32,445 nucleotides of DNA from NCBI GenBank assembly GCA_902494535.1, contig CABUTO010000027.1, positions 1-32,445 of the forward strand, given 5' to 3'. The notes under the pieces are model-generated. The model had not been told where the DNA came from. It saw only the letters and a list, made by a program, of their open reading frames with translations, and did not search any database. Origin of the DNA: an uncultured Collinsella sp. Lineage in GTDB: Bacteria; Actinomycetota; Coriobacteriia; Coriobacteriales; Coriobacteriaceae. A program made the translations under genes and the position numbers. Below, piece by piece: positions 14,758 to 25,000 of this stretch (position 1 is its first letter; the number at the start of each line of letters is the position of its first letter).

Positions 14758-16998
14758 TTAGTCAAACAAGCTCGGCATGTCATTTTCCTTCATGAGGGCG
14801 CCGGCAGAAGGCAGGCTCTGCGCGGTGAACTTCTCGGCCGAGACGCCGGCGCCAAGAATCTCCTCGGTCGTGCCGACGGTGGTGACCGAGCGGCCCTTCT
14901 TGGCCGTAAAGGCCTGGACGCCCTGCGTGTTGGTAGTCGTCTTGGTCTTGAGCAGCGACGTGTTGAAGTTCATCAAACGATAGTCACTCGAGACCAGCGC
15001 GATGTCGCGATCTTCCTTGAGCACCTGGGCATACAGCAGCTTGCTGCCACCGTAGATGGCGTTCTTGAGGCGCTTGCGGTTGGTCTTGGTGACGTATCCG
15101 GCAAGCGCGACACGCACCACGCGGCCGTTCTCAAAGACAAACAGCACGTCGGCCTTGTAGTCCTCGGGGTCGATGACCCAGATGACGCTCTCGTCGGGTT
15201 CCATCTCAAGATCGGTCGGCAGGTACGAGCCCAGCTGGGCCGACTTGGTGTCCTCAAACGTCGCAACCTTGCACTTGTACACCTGGCTCTTGTTGGTAAA
15301 GACCAGCAGCTCGTGCGTGTTGGAGGACGGGAACTCGATAAAGGGTTTGTCGCCGTCCTTGTACTTGAGCGTGGTCGCCTTCTTGAGCACACGGTCCGTC
15401 ATCTTCTTAAGGTAGCCATCGCGCGAGAGCATGATGGTGACCGGGTACTCCTCGACTTCGGGCTCCAGGCTTACCTCGATGACCTCGTGGGGCTCGATCC
15501 TGCCCGTGCGACGCGGCATCACATATTTCTTGTTGACCGCAGCCAGCTCGTCGCTGATGACCTTCTTGATGTTCTCCTCGCTGGAGAGGATCTCCTCAAG
15601 CTCGGCAATCTCGCCCTCAAGCTTAGCGATGTCCTTGGTGCGGTTGAGGATGTACTCCTCGTTGATGTTGCGGAGCTTAAGCTCGGCAACAAACTCGGCC
15701 TGGGTCTCGTCGATGTCGAAGCCCTTCATAAGGTTGGGCACGACCTCGGCTTCGAGCTTGGTGCCGCGGATGATGGCGATGGCCTTGTCGATGTCGAGCA
15801 AGATCGCCTCGAGGCCGTGCAGCAGGTGCAGGCGCTCGGACTTTTTGCCTAGGTCAAAGTTAATGCGGCGGCGCGTGGACTCAATACGCCACTTGACCCA
15901 CTCGTGCAGAATCTGGCGCACGCCCATAACACGGGGATAGCCGTCGACGAGCACGTTGAAGTTGCACGAGAACGAGTCCTGGAGCGTGGTCGAGCGATAG
16001 AGCTTGGCCATGAGCTTGTCGGGATCGACGCCGCGCTTAAGGTCGATGGCGATGCGCAGGCCCGAGAGGTCGGTTTCGTCGCGGATGTCGGCGATCTCCT
16101 TGACCTTGCCCTCCTTGGAGAGCTTGACGATGCGCTCGATGATGACATCGGTCTTGGTGGTGTAGGGGATCTCGTAGACCTCGATGATGCGCTCTTCGGG
16201 AATCCAGCGCCAGCGGGAGCGGATTTGGAAGCTGCCAAGGCCGGTCTCGATAATCTTCTCCATCTCCTCGCGGCGGTAGATGATCTCGCCGCCGGTCGAG
16301 AAGTCGGGCATGGGCATGTACTCGAGCAGGTCGCAATCGGGATCCTTGAGGTAATGCATCGTGGCAGTACAGACCTCGTTGAGGTTGAAGCCGCAGATAT
16401 CGGATGCCATGGCGACGCCGATGCCTTTGTTGGCCGAAACCAGAATATTGGGGAACGTGGTGGGCAGCAGGCGCGGCTCCTTCATGGCGCCGTCGTAGCT
16501 GTCAACGAAGTCGACCGGGTCCTTGTCGATGTCCTTGAAGATCTCGGCGCTGATGGGGGAGAGCTTGGCCTCGGTATAACGCGAGGCGGCGTAGCTCAGG
16601 TCGCCCGAATAGTACTTGCCAAAGTTGCCCTTCGACTCCACAAAGGGGGCGAGCAGTGCCTCGTTGCCGGTGGCCAGGCGCACCATCGTCTCGTAGATCG
16701 CGGCATCGCCGTGTGGATTGAGCTTCATAGTCTGGCCCACGATGTTGGCGCTCTTCTGGCGCTCGCCCTTGAGCAGGCCCATCTTGTACATGGTGTAGAG
16801 CAGCTTGCGGTGCGAGGGCTTAAAGCCGTCGATTTCGGGGAACGCACGCGAGACGTTGACGCTCATGGCGTAGGGCATGTAGTTGACCTCGAGCGTCTGC
16901 GTGATCGGCTGGTCGGTGACCTCGGAGTGCAGGCCGATGACGTTCTCGGCGTTGACCTGCTTTTTCTTTGGCTGGGTTTTCGTCTTCTTCTTTGCCAC
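14758..16998 (-). CDS. type II DNA topoisomerase subunit A (ParC/GyrA-like)
   Basis: 746 residues. The breakage-reunion domain has the catalytic Tyr141 in YAASRYTEAKLSPIS and the quinolone-pocket helix NPHGDAAIYETMVRLA. The C-terminal part (after about residue 500) has repeated GRVVRVAL- and LLVFTNKSQVYK-like strands of the DNA-wrapping beta-pinwheel. The GyrA box expected of gyrase is not seen, which favours a topoisomerase IV-like decatenase. A Lys-rich N-terminal extension precedes residue 20. The segment equivalent to E. coli GyrA Ser83/Asp87 reads Ala99/Glu103. It follows its B-subunit gene by 44 bases with GAGGAAAT upstream, so the two form an operon. It belongs to the divergent second topoisomerase type found in Clostridia and Coriobacteriia. 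Confidence 0.92.
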   Translation of the reverse strand: MAKKKTKTQPKKKQVNAENVIGLHSEVTDQPITQTLEVNYMPYAMSVNVSRAFPEIDGFKPSHRKLLYTMYKMGLLKGERQKSANIVGQTMKLNPHGDAAIYETMVRLATGNEALLAPFVESKGNFGKYYSGDLSYAASRYTEAKLSPISAEIFKDIDKDPVDFVDSYDGAMKEPRLLPTTFPNILVSANKGIGVAMASDICGFNLNEVCTATMHYLKDPDCDLLEYMPMPDFSTGGEIIYRREEMEKIIETGLGSFQIRSRWRWIPEERIIEVYEIPYTTKTDVIIERIVKLSKEGKVKEIADIRDETDLSGLRIAIDLKRGVDPDKLMAKLYRSTTLQDSFSCNFNVLVDGYPRVMGVRQILHEWVKWRIESTRRRINFDLGKKSERLHLLHGLEAILLDIDKAIAIIRGTKLEAEVVPNLMKGFDIDETQAEFVAELKLRNINEEYILNRTKDIAKLEGEIAELEEILSSEENIKKVISDELAAVNKKYVMPRRTGRIEPHEVIEVSLEPEVEEYPVTIMLSRDGYLKKMTDRVLKKATTLKYKDGDKPFIEFPSSNTHELLVFTNKSQVYKCKVATFEDTKSAQLGSYLPTDLEMEPDESVIWVIDPEDYKADVLFVFENGRVVRVALAGYVTKTNRKRLKNAIYGGSKLLYAQVLKEDRDIALVSSDYRLMNFNTSLLKTKTTTNTQGVQAFTAKKGRSVTTVGTTEEILGAGVSAEKFTAQSLPSAGALMKENDMPSLFD

Positions 16999-17042
16999 GA
17001 TTTCCTCTTGAACTTCTTATGGCCGTCGTTATCGATTTGCTG

Positions 17043-19040
17043 CTATTGCAGGTCTAGCTGGTCCAGATATTCCTTGCCGTGCTCGGAGATATGGCGCTTG
17101 CGGCCCGCCTCGTCGTTGCCCAGCAACAGGTTGAACATGGTCTCCATCTTGGTGACGTCCTCGGGTTCCACCTTGATCAGACGACGCGTCTCGGGGTTCA
17201 TGGTGGTGAGCCACATCATGTCCGGATCGTTCTCACCAAGACCCTTGGAGCGGTTGATAGAGCACTTCTGGTCGCCAATCTCTTTGAGGATGCCGTTCTT
17301 CTCGAGCTCGGTGTAGGCAAAGTAGGTCTTTTCTTTGCAGTTGATCTCGTAGAGCGGCGACTCGGCGATATACACGTAGCCTTCGTCGATAAGCGTGGGC
17401 ACCAGGCGATAGAGCATGGTGAGCACGAGCGTGCGGATGTGATAACCGTCGACGTCGGCGTCCGTACAGATGATGACCTTGTTCCAGTTGAGGTTGTCCA
17501 GGTCAAAGGCGCCAAGGTTCTTGATGCGCTTGTCCTTGATCTCCACACCGCAGCCCAGTACGCGCATGAGGTCCATGATGATGTCGGACTTAAAGATGCG
17601 CGGGTAGTCCTCCTTTAGGCAGTTGAGGATTTTGCCTCGGACGGGCATAACACCCTGGAACTCGGCATCGCGCGAGGTGCGAATGGCACCTGCTGCCGAG
17701 TCGCCCTCTACGATGTAGATCTCGCGGCGGCTCTTGTCCTTGGAGCGGCAGTCGATGAACTTCTGCACGCGGTTGGCCATGTCGGTCTTCTGCTGCAGGT
17801 TGGTTTTGATGCTCTGGCGCGTCTTCTCGGCATTCTCGCGCGAGCGCTTGTTGATGAGCACCTGCTCCATGATCTTGTTGGCGGCATCTTTGTTCTCGAT
17901 CAAGTAGGTCGAGAGGCGCTCCTTAAAGAAGGCAGTCATGGCTTGCTGGATAAAGCGGTTATTGATGGCCTTTTTGGTCTGGTTCTCGTAGGACGTCTGG
18001 GTGGAGAAGCAGTTGGTCACCAGTACCAGGCAGTCCTGGACGTCCTGCCACTTAATGCCGCTCTCGTTTTTGTTGTACTTGCCCTGTTGCTTGATGTAGG
18101 CATCGATGGCGCTGGTCAGAGCACTGCGGGCAGCCTTCTCGGGCGAGCCGCCGTTTTCGAGCCACGATGAGTTGTGGTAGTACTCCTGCATCATGAAAGT
18201 GCGCGAGAAGCACATGCAAGCAGTGATTTTTACGTTGTAGTCGGGCAGGTCCTCGCGATCGCGACCGCGACGGTCGGCCTCGATAAAGAAGGGCTCGGTA
18301 AGGTAGTCGGTACCGACCTTCTCGAGCACGTAGTCCTCGATGCCCTTGGGGTAGCAAAAATCCTCTTCGGAAAACTCGCCATCGTCGCCCTCGATGCGCA
18401 GGCGGAAGGTCACGTTGGCGTTGACCACGGCCTGGCGGCGCATGGTCTCGCGATACCACTCGTGGGGGATACTGATGGAGGTAAAGACCTCAAGATCGGG
18501 ACGCCACTTGATGGTGGTGCCGGTGCGGTCCTCGTCACTGGGTTCAATCTCGAGTGCCTTCTTTTTGGCGCCGACGACCTTACCCTTCTTAAAGTGCAGG
18601 GAGTACTTGTTACCGTCACGCCAAACCGTGACGTCCATGTACTCGGAAGCGTACTGGGTCGCACAGGAGCCCAGGCCGTTGGTGCCGAGCGAGAAGTCGT
18701 AGTCGCCGCCCTGGTTGTTGTTGTACTTGCCGCCGGCGTAGAGCTCGCAAAAGACGAGCTCCCAGTTAAAGCGCTTCTCGGAAGGGTTCCAGTCGAGCGG
18801 GCAGCCGCGGCCATTGTCCTCTACCTGGATAGAGCCATCGCGAAAGGCGGTAAGGGTGATGAGCTTGCCGTAGCCCTGGCGCGCCTCGTCAACGGCGTTG
18901 GACAGGATCTCGAAGGCGGCATGCGCACAGCCGTCGAGCCCGTCCGAGCCAAAGATGACGGCGGGGCGCAGGCGTACGCGCTCCTCGTCCTTGAGCTGGC
19001 GGATACTGTCGTTACCATAGTTTGCGGTGTTTTTTGCCAT
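17043..19040 (-). CDS. type II DNA topoisomerase subunit B (ParE/GyrB-like)
   Basis: 665 residues with the GHKL ATPase, transducer and TOPRIM domains in order. ATPase motifs are FEILSNAVDEA (Glu44, Asn48), EDNGRGCPL (Asp75) and the lid GTNGLGSC (119-126). TOPRIM has IVEGDSAAGAIRTSRDAEF and the metal-binding CTDADVDGYHIRTLVL. The usual RKRPGMYIG and KGLGEM signatures are altered to RLRPAVIFGSDG and SKGLGEN, marking a branch apart from the housekeeping GyrB. It is the first gene of the operon and the A subunit follows. AAAGGAG lies rather far (18 bases) upstream of the ATG, with a purine-rich stretch closer. It acts with the A subunit as an A2B2 enzyme that changes DNA topology. Confidence 0.92.
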   Translation of the reverse strand: MAKNTANYGNDSIRQLKDEERVRLRPAVIFGSDGLDGCAHAAFEILSNAVDEARQGYGKLITLTAFRDGSIQVEDNGRGCPLDWNPSEKRFNWELVFCELYAGGKYNNNQGGDYDFSLGTNGLGSCATQYASEYMDVTVWRDGNKYSLHFKKGKVVGAKKKALEIEPSDEDRTGTTIKWRPDLEVFTSISIPHEWYRETMRRQAVVNANVTFRLRIEGDDGEFSEEDFCYPKGIEDYVLEKVGTDYLTEPFFIEADRRGRDREDLPDYNVKITACMCFSRTFMMQEYYHNSSWLENGGSPEKAARSALTSAIDAYIKQQGKYNKNESGIKWQDVQDCLVLVTNCFSTQTSYENQTKKAINNRFIQQAMTAFFKERLSTYLIENKDAANKIMEQVLINKRSRENAEKTRQSIKTNLQQKTDMANRVQKFIDCRSKDKSRREIYIVEGDSAAGAIRTSRDAEFQGVMPVRGKILNCLKEDYPRIFKSDIIMDLMRVLGCGVEIKDKRIKNLGAFDLDNLNWNKVIICTDADVDGYHIRTLVLTMLYRLVPTLIDEGYVYIAESPLYEINCKEKTYFAYTELEKNGILKEIGDQKCSINRSKGLGENDPDMMWLTTMNPETRRLIKVEPEDVTKMETMFNLLLGNDEAGRKRHISEHGKEYLDQLDLQ

Positions 19041-19292
19041 ACTCGCTCTCTCGGTGCTCCTTTGCTGCGTTTAAGTCATATAGATAGTCAAAGTAGCATA
19101 GCCCAGCCCGTGGGCGATTCCAACCAACACGAAATCCATCGAACAATCGTTCGGAGTATATAGACTGATAATACGATATTGGAAAAAATAGCTGAATGAA
19201 ATCAATAGATATTTGATTCCATTTAGTAGAACCTCATATATACTAAACAAAAACGAATCAGAAGAGCTTTTATTTAATAGAACGGTGATGAT

Positions 19293-20501
19293 ATGAAGAT
19301 TATCGAACGTCCTCAATATATGGAAGCGCTTCTTGGCGCTAAGGGAACGCCGGACATCAAGGTTATTACCGGCATTCGTAGGTGCGGCAAATCTGTTCTA
19401 CTGGAAGCTCTTGCCGATCGCATTCGTGAGGCCGGCCCCGATGCCAATATTATCCGCATCAATTTCAATCTCCTCGAATTCGAGGAACTAACGGATTATC
19501 GAGCATTGTATCGCTACGTTGAGGAAAGCTATTGCGAGGGCCTCGATAACATTGTGATGATTGATGAGGTGCAAACCTGCGTTGGGTTCGAAAAAGCGGT
19601 CAATAGCCTTCATGCATCGGGTAAATACGATATCTACGTTACTGGCTCCAACGCATTCTTGCTTTCGAGTGACTTGGCGACGCTTTTTCGCGGGCGGACA
19701 TATGAGGTCGAAGTATTTCCGTTCTCCTTGCTTGAGTTTTCGACATATCACGGAATTCATAACCCGGACGAAGCGCTTGACCGATATTTGAGAGAGGGCG
19801 GAATGCCTGGCTCGTATTTGTATCCTAGCGAGCGAGCTCGCTATCGATATATTGCGAACGTGCTAGATGTCTTGGTTTTGCGTGATGTGGAAGAAAAGCA
19901 TGGGGTTCGTAACAAAGTGCAACTAGAACGTGCATGCGATTTCCTAATGGACAATATCGGTAACATATCTTCTGTTAGTGGGATTGCGGCTGCGCTGGAT
20001 GCTGCCGGAACGCGCGTTTCCGTGGCAACGCTCGCCCAGTACCTCGGATTTTTATGCCAGGCCTTTGCGTTCTATCGAGTGCGCCGCTATGACGTAGGCG
20101 GTAAAAAGTACCTCGCTTCGGGTGATAAATACTATTTATCGGATCATGCAATCAGATACGCAAAACTTGGAACTAAAAAACTCGACTTCGGGCATGTATA
20201 TGAAAATATGGTCGCTTTAGAGCTCCTAAGACGCGGTTGGGAAATCTATATCGGGGTGCTTTATAAGAAGGAAATCGACTTCGTGGCAATTCGTCGCGAT
20301 GAGCGAGTGTATATCCAAGTTAGCGATGACATTTCGCGTCAGGAAACCTTTGAGCGCGAAGTGGCACCTCTGCTTGCGATACGTGATGCGTATCCCAAGA
20401 TGGTCATTGCGCGAACAAAGCACGAGGCTGTTGATTATGAGGGGATTAAGGTGGTCGACCTCGCCCGATGGCTGATGGGGGAGGGGTCGGATGTCGAATA
20501 G
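19293..20501 (+). CDS. AAA_14/DUF4143 ATP-binding protein
   Basis: 402 residues. The N-terminal ATPase has Walker A GIRRCGKSVLLEAL near residue 28, Walker B NIVMIDEVQ near 90 and the sensor-like YVTGSNAFLLSSDLATLFRG. The C-terminal DUF4143 part carries a degenerate PD-(D/E)xK nuclease-like core: YENMVALELLRRGW, KEIDFVAIRR and VYIQV. These proteins are widespread, multicopy and of unknown function. The ribosome site is weak (GGTGAT). The gene and the 250 bases before it are clearly AT-richer than their neighbours, and it has no operon partner. Both facts suggest acquisition by transfer. Confidence 0.9.
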   Translation: MKIIERPQYMEALLGAKGTPDIKVITGIRRCGKSVLLEALADRIREAGPDANIIRINFNLLEFEELTDYRALYRYVEESYCEGLDNIVMIDEVQTCVGFEKAVNSLHASGKYDIYVTGSNAFLLSSDLATLFRGRTYEVEVFPFSLLEFSTYHGIHNPDEALDRYLREGGMPGSYLYPSERARYRYIANVLDVLVLRDVEEKHGVRNKVQLERACDFLMDNIGNISSVSGIAAALDAAGTRVSVATLAQYLGFLCQAFAFYRVRRYDVGGKKYLASGDKYYLSDHAIRYAKLGTKKLDFGHVYENMVALELLRRGWEIYIGVLYKKEIDFVAIRRDERVYIQVSDDISRQETFEREVAPLLAIRDAYPKMVIARTKHEAVDYEGIKVVDLARWLMGEGSDVE

Positions 20502-20916
20502 CGGGCGGTGGACGCCTATCTAAATCATTGCGCTGCTCGGGCGCCTTGAGCGTCTTCTTAATAATGCGGGTGAGCCCACGCTCCTTACCGATGAATTCCA
20601 CTTACTCGTTTCTGCCCGAGTAAGTTTGAAGACGGATGAGCCCGCTTCATTTTGTTTGCGGCTGGATACGTTTGTCGAAAAGTGCCGCGTGGATGGCTCA
20701 AATCGAACATTGGGACAGGCGTCTCATTTTATGGGCCGAGGGCGTGCGTATACGAGCCTTTTTGGTCCATAGGGGATGCTGGGCGGTTGCTAGTTGGGCC
20801 ACGGGTCACTTCGCCGGCGCTGCTTCTTGCCATACGCTCATGGTGGAAGCCGATGCCACGGAGTCGACTTGCGATTCGGGCAACGGATGAGCGGCAAGCC
20901 GAAAGGAGCGGTGAGG
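20502..20916. other. 415-base gap with no supported gene
   Basis: A plus-strand frame from 20524 is open to a TAG near 20770 and contains LLGRLERLLNNAGEPTLL. It has no good start, no ribosome site and no recognised family, so it is not called as a gene; it could be a decayed fragment. The one clear structure is the perfect inverted repeat at 20600-20625. The last 15 bases hold the ribosome site of the lipoprotein gene. Confidence 0.4.
20600..20625 (+). terminator. 9-bp inverted repeat, possible terminator
   Basis: ACTTACTCG (20600-20608) and CGAGTAAGT (20617-20625) are exact complements around an 8-base loop. It lies 99 bases after the DUF4143 gene. The downstream sequence is TTGAAG, not a T run, so it could equally be an operator. 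Confidence 0.35.
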
Positions 20917-21933
20917 ATGATGAAGCCCATGACGAAGAAGCTGCTGTTAGGAATTCCCACCGTGACGCTTTCGGCCGTGCTGGCGTGTACGCTTGCCGGC
21001 TGCGGCGGTAATGCGCCGAGTGGCTCGGCTGGCAGCTCGGGCAGCGGCAGTGCTCCCGTAGAGAAGAAGGCCTATGAGTCGCAGACGGTCGAGGTGGCTG
21101 ACATTACCTATGAGTCGGTGGCTCACGGTACGTTCTATCGCGGCGACGCTAAGCTGCAGGACGGCTTTTACCTACACGTCAAGATCACCAACAACAATGC
21201 AAAGAACAGGACGTTTGACTCCTTTAACGTGCATGCTGCCCAGGGCGATCTTGAGGCAGGCGACCCGTTGTTTACTTCTGGCAAGGCGGCCGTGCTCGAC
21301 TACGTTGCAAGCGAGGCTCCCGATGAGCTTCACGAGGGCATCGATCTTTCCAAGAGGCCAGATATCGGCCCGGGCGAGACCGTCGAGTACGTGTATTTCT
21401 GGGCGCCCAAGACAGCGTACTACGGGCCTATCACTGTCGAGTTCGTAGACGCTTACGCCCCCGCCAAGAATCATGAGGCCATGCACTTTGACACCACGGG
21501 ATGCGAGACCAAGGAGTTTAAGGCGGCCGGCGGCGTGGCCGATTCTGGTGACGCGGTCAATATGACCGGCATCAATTGCGCATCGTACAGTATCGAGGCC
21601 GCCGATGGGTACACGCTGGATTCGTCCAACGAAGAGCGCGAAAAGGCAGACTTCTTCCACGACGAGACTGGAGGACGCCTGCACATCAGTATCTTCCCGC
21701 GTTCGCCGGAGGAAGAGGTTGCAAGCCTAGAGCAGGTCTACGAAGGCAAGGAGACAACAACCGACCAGGTCGAGTACAACGGCATAACGTGGCTGCGCTT
21801 TACCGGTCCCGACAACGGCCATACGCTGTTTGCGACGGCTCCCGCAACGGGTGAAACCGTCCGCGTGTCGATTGGCTGGAAGATCGATTGGGACGCCGCC
21901 GTGCCCATGATGGAGGCGCTAAAGCTCAAGTAG
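20917..21933 (+). CDS. secreted lipoprotein of unknown function
   Basis: 338 residues. KKLLLGIPTVTLSAVLACTL is a Sec-type signal and LAGC gives lipobox Cys29, followed by a Gly/Ser-rich linker to about residue 48. Residues 55-190 look like one beta-sandwich domain (DGFYLHVKITNNNAKNRTFD, PDIGPGETVEYVYFWAP), similar in style to DUF5067/DUF4352-type extracellular Ig-like domains. Residues 220-338 form a second domain without a recognised family. The ATG at 20917 was chosen because AAAGGAG ends 8 bases upstream. It is monocistronic, with a strong terminator 27 bases after the stop. A cell-surface binding role is only a guess. Confidence 0.82.
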   Translation: MMKPMTKKLLLGIPTVTLSAVLACTLAGCGGNAPSGSAGSSGSGSAPVEKKAYESQTVEVADITYESVAHGTFYRGDAKLQDGFYLHVKITNNNAKNRTFDSFNVHAAQGDLEAGDPLFTSGKAAVLDYVASEAPDELHEGIDLSKRPDIGPGETVEYVYFWAPKTAYYGPITVEFVDAYAPAKNHEAMHFDTTGCETKEFKAAGGVADSGDAVNMTGINCASYSIEAADGYTLDSSNEEREKADFFHDETGGRLHISIFPRSPEEEVASLEQVYEGKETTTDQVEYNGITWLRFTGPDNGHTLFATAPATGETVRVSIGWKIDWDAAVPMMEALKLK

Positions 21934-21960
21934 CGCTGTGATTCCCATGTCAGGCGACTC

Positions 21961-21996
21961 AGGGCTGGCTCCGAGTTATCGGGGCCAGCCCTTTTT
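21961..21996 (+). terminator. Rho-independent terminator
   Basis: The stem AGGGCTGGC/GCCAGCCCT, extended by CC/GG pairs, is followed directly by TTTTT. It lies between the convergent lipoprotein and surface-protein genes and points to the plus-strand lipoprotein. Confidence 0.92.
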
Positions 21997-22043
21997 GGTG
22001 CTCGATGAGCCGAGTCGGCGTCTCTCACAAAAGTAACTAGGAG

Positions 22044-25000
22044 TTAGCGAGGCCTATCCGAATTGGCCTCATTGGCGGTGTCGGTTTCGAGTGCCGTGCG
22101 GCGGGCGCTGTAGGCTACGAGGCCGGCGCCAGCCGCGGCGAGTGCTGCTGCGGCTGCCGTAAGGGGAGCGTTGACATCGCCCGTGCCCGCAAGCGCGCCC
22201 GCTTTTCCGGAGCGCTTGTTATTGCCGTGGTCCTTGCCGCTGCCGGAGCTGCTTCCGCCGGAGTCGCCGCCCTTGTCAGTACCGCCGCCACTCGAGCCAC
22301 CATCGCCATCCACTGTCATCGGGGCGTCATGAAGTCCTGTCGTATCCGCGCTGTCGCATACGCCGACCTGAACTTCTGAGCGTTCGCATGCCGCGTCGGA
22401 CACATGAAGTTCGTGCAGTACGGCACCCAGCGCCGAGTTTGCGCCCGGTCGAATTTCCTCGAGCGTTACGGGATCGAGCGCCACCAGATTACGCGCCTTC
22501 GCATACAGCGTTACGCGTTTGCCCACTTCGTCGCTCCAACTCTCGGGGATGGCGAAGCTCATGCGGAACTGTGCCGTGCAGCCCGGTGCCAGCGCGGCGT
22601 TGCCGTTGTCGGCTACCAGCGGGTGCGTTGCAAAACGTGCGCCCAGCGTCTCGAGCGCGTACTTCACGTGTGCCATATCGTTGGCCGAAGCGTCCTCGGC
22701 AAGCTCTGGATCGTAGATCGAAGCCATGCGTGCGTTCACTCCGAATCCGATGGATGCGCTGGAGAACGGCTGGCTGGAGCCCTCTCGGTACAGATCGATC
22801 GTGCCGGCGGTGAGCAGCGTGTTGCCGTCGTTTCGCACCGTGACCATGAAGGATTCGCCTGCTGCTCCGGGCACCACCGCGCCCGAGGTAGCAACGGCGC
22901 CCGTCGGAGTGGCACACGCCACCAAGGGCACTTCGATGCCGTGCAGCTCTGCCTCGCTCTTCTCCGCGCTCACAATGTGCGTGGCGAGCGCGGAGAGCAC
23001 GCCTCCCGACGTCAAAAATGTCGTTATCTGATCGACGGGATGGTCCAGCTCGCACATCACGAACGGCTCCGTGAACAGATCGCCTGCCAAGGTGCTGGCG
23101 AAGATGCGGAAGTGCTTGCCCATCACTGCTACCGGGTTGCCTTCTTCGTCGTAGGTTTGTCCCACCTTGCCATCGGTGTTCTCTACATAGAGCACGCACC
23201 TGCCGTTGTTGCTTACGCTAAACGATACCGGGCCACAGCCTGCGGCACCCACGGGCTGCGTTGCAAATGCCGATGCTCCTCGCGTCCAAGTAATATGCTG
23301 CAGTTGCTCGTTGACGGTTGCCAAAAAGCCCGAATGTTGTGGCCACGGCACCGCGTGGGGTACCGTGGCGTCTGGTGACATAACGCCCCAGCCCGCGATG
23401 GACTGGCCGATCACGGCGTACGATGCGCAGCCGCAACCGTCTGCGGTCTCGTACACAACGGGCACCACCATTTTGCCGTTGATATTCTCGGGCTCGCCCA
23501 GCTCGATGCTCGATGGTGCTTGCGGAAAGCGGAGAACTTGGCGGAACGTCAGGCTGTCGCCCGAAACGTCCGACCACAGGGTAAAGCACTCCAGCGCAAC
23601 CTCAGCCTCGCTGCCGAGCGCCTTCTCTGCGGTGGCTCCGTGGCGGTGGAGGTAGGCGCCCGACAGACGTCCGTCGACAAGTGTCTTGCCCACCGTGATG
23701 CGTGGGCACTGCAGGCAATGGTAGCCATCCTCCTGAAGGTGGCCGCGCGAGATGCTGCGCCACGACGTGTGCGATACCACGCGAACTCCGTCGTTGCTTA
23801 TGCGCAGGCGCACAACGGACAGTATGCCGGATGTGCTCGCCGTATCGAAATGGGTGTTGTCGCCGGCGGGGCGCTCGCCCGAGACCAGCAGCACGTAGGC
23901 GTCCTGGTTTCCTCTTCCGTCCGTATATTCCACCACGTCGAAGTCGTAATCGTATATGCCGTCGCGCTCCACGTCACCCTCGCCAAACCCAAGGGGGAAG
24001 TCCACGGGCGTGGGAGCGGACCACGTGCCGTTCGTCTTTGTATGCACCACCAGGCGCGAACGACCATTCTCGCCGTAGCGCACCGAGGCGATACGGAACA
24101 GGCATTCTACGCCGGCAATCATTGCCAGCTTCATGTGGGCTTCGCTGAGCACGCCGGCAAACAGCACGTTGTCGCTCGAGGGTTTGATGCCGCCACGCTC
24201 GTCCTCCGACACGCCGGCAGAATTGGCGTTCGGGTCAGCGACGGCGTTCGTTGCCTGACCGATGTAGGTGTACTCATACATCGGTGCGGCATTTTCATCG
24301 TTCTCCATCAGCACGTGGACGAAATGCTCGACCTGTCCCGTGTCGTCGCTCTCCGCGTCTGCCTCGAGCTCAATGCGCGTGACCGCTTGATCCCAATCGC
24401 GCGCGACAGGCGCGACGTTTACGGCTGTGGCCTTAACCTCGGCGCGTGCGAGCAGCTCGGCGTTGGTGACGATGGTGGCCGATGCGATAAATTGCGGCAC
24501 GCCGCCCGCCTCGATGTTGCCGGGCGTGCCGAAGCAGGCATCCAACGTGTAAGGCGTATCTCCGCCCAATGCGAGCTCAGAGCGCTGGAGCACATACTGG
24601 TTGCCATTGTTCACCGACATATTCCACGAATCGAGGAGTGTGGGCCACGACCCCGACCAGGCCTTGGTGGTCCACTTGAACATTACGAATTGGAGTATCA
24701 CATCGACATCGACGTCTGCACCTACGCGCAGTCGCGGAAGCTGGTGTCCATCTGCCTTCTCGTACCCAATGAACAGCGTGAGGGATGCGGCGCCGCGCAC
24801 AGCGGACGAAGCGACGCCTGCAACGCCGGCGCCAAAGGTGACGGCGAGCCCGATCTGGATGGTGAATGAGCCCGAGGTGTTGGAATAGTCGAGCGAAATG
24901 TTTTTAAAAAACGCTGCGCCGCTGCCGTGCGTGTGGGCGCCCACGGCGAGCGCCAGCTTCGCCAGCACCCAGGGGTTGACGTTTAGGAAAAACGGCACCG

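Noticed and set aside
15904..17316. 470-residue plus-strand open frame
   Set aside because: Antisense to both topoisomerase genes and spanning their junction; no family features or ribosome site.
20524..20770. Open frame with LLGRLERLLNNAGEPTLL
   Set aside because: No start codon or ribosome site, and no recognised motif; a random open stretch or decayed gene cannot be told apart.
23520..24869. 449-residue plus-strand open frame inside the giant surface-protein gene
   Set aside because: His/Arg/Val-rich antisense shadow with no recognisable motif.
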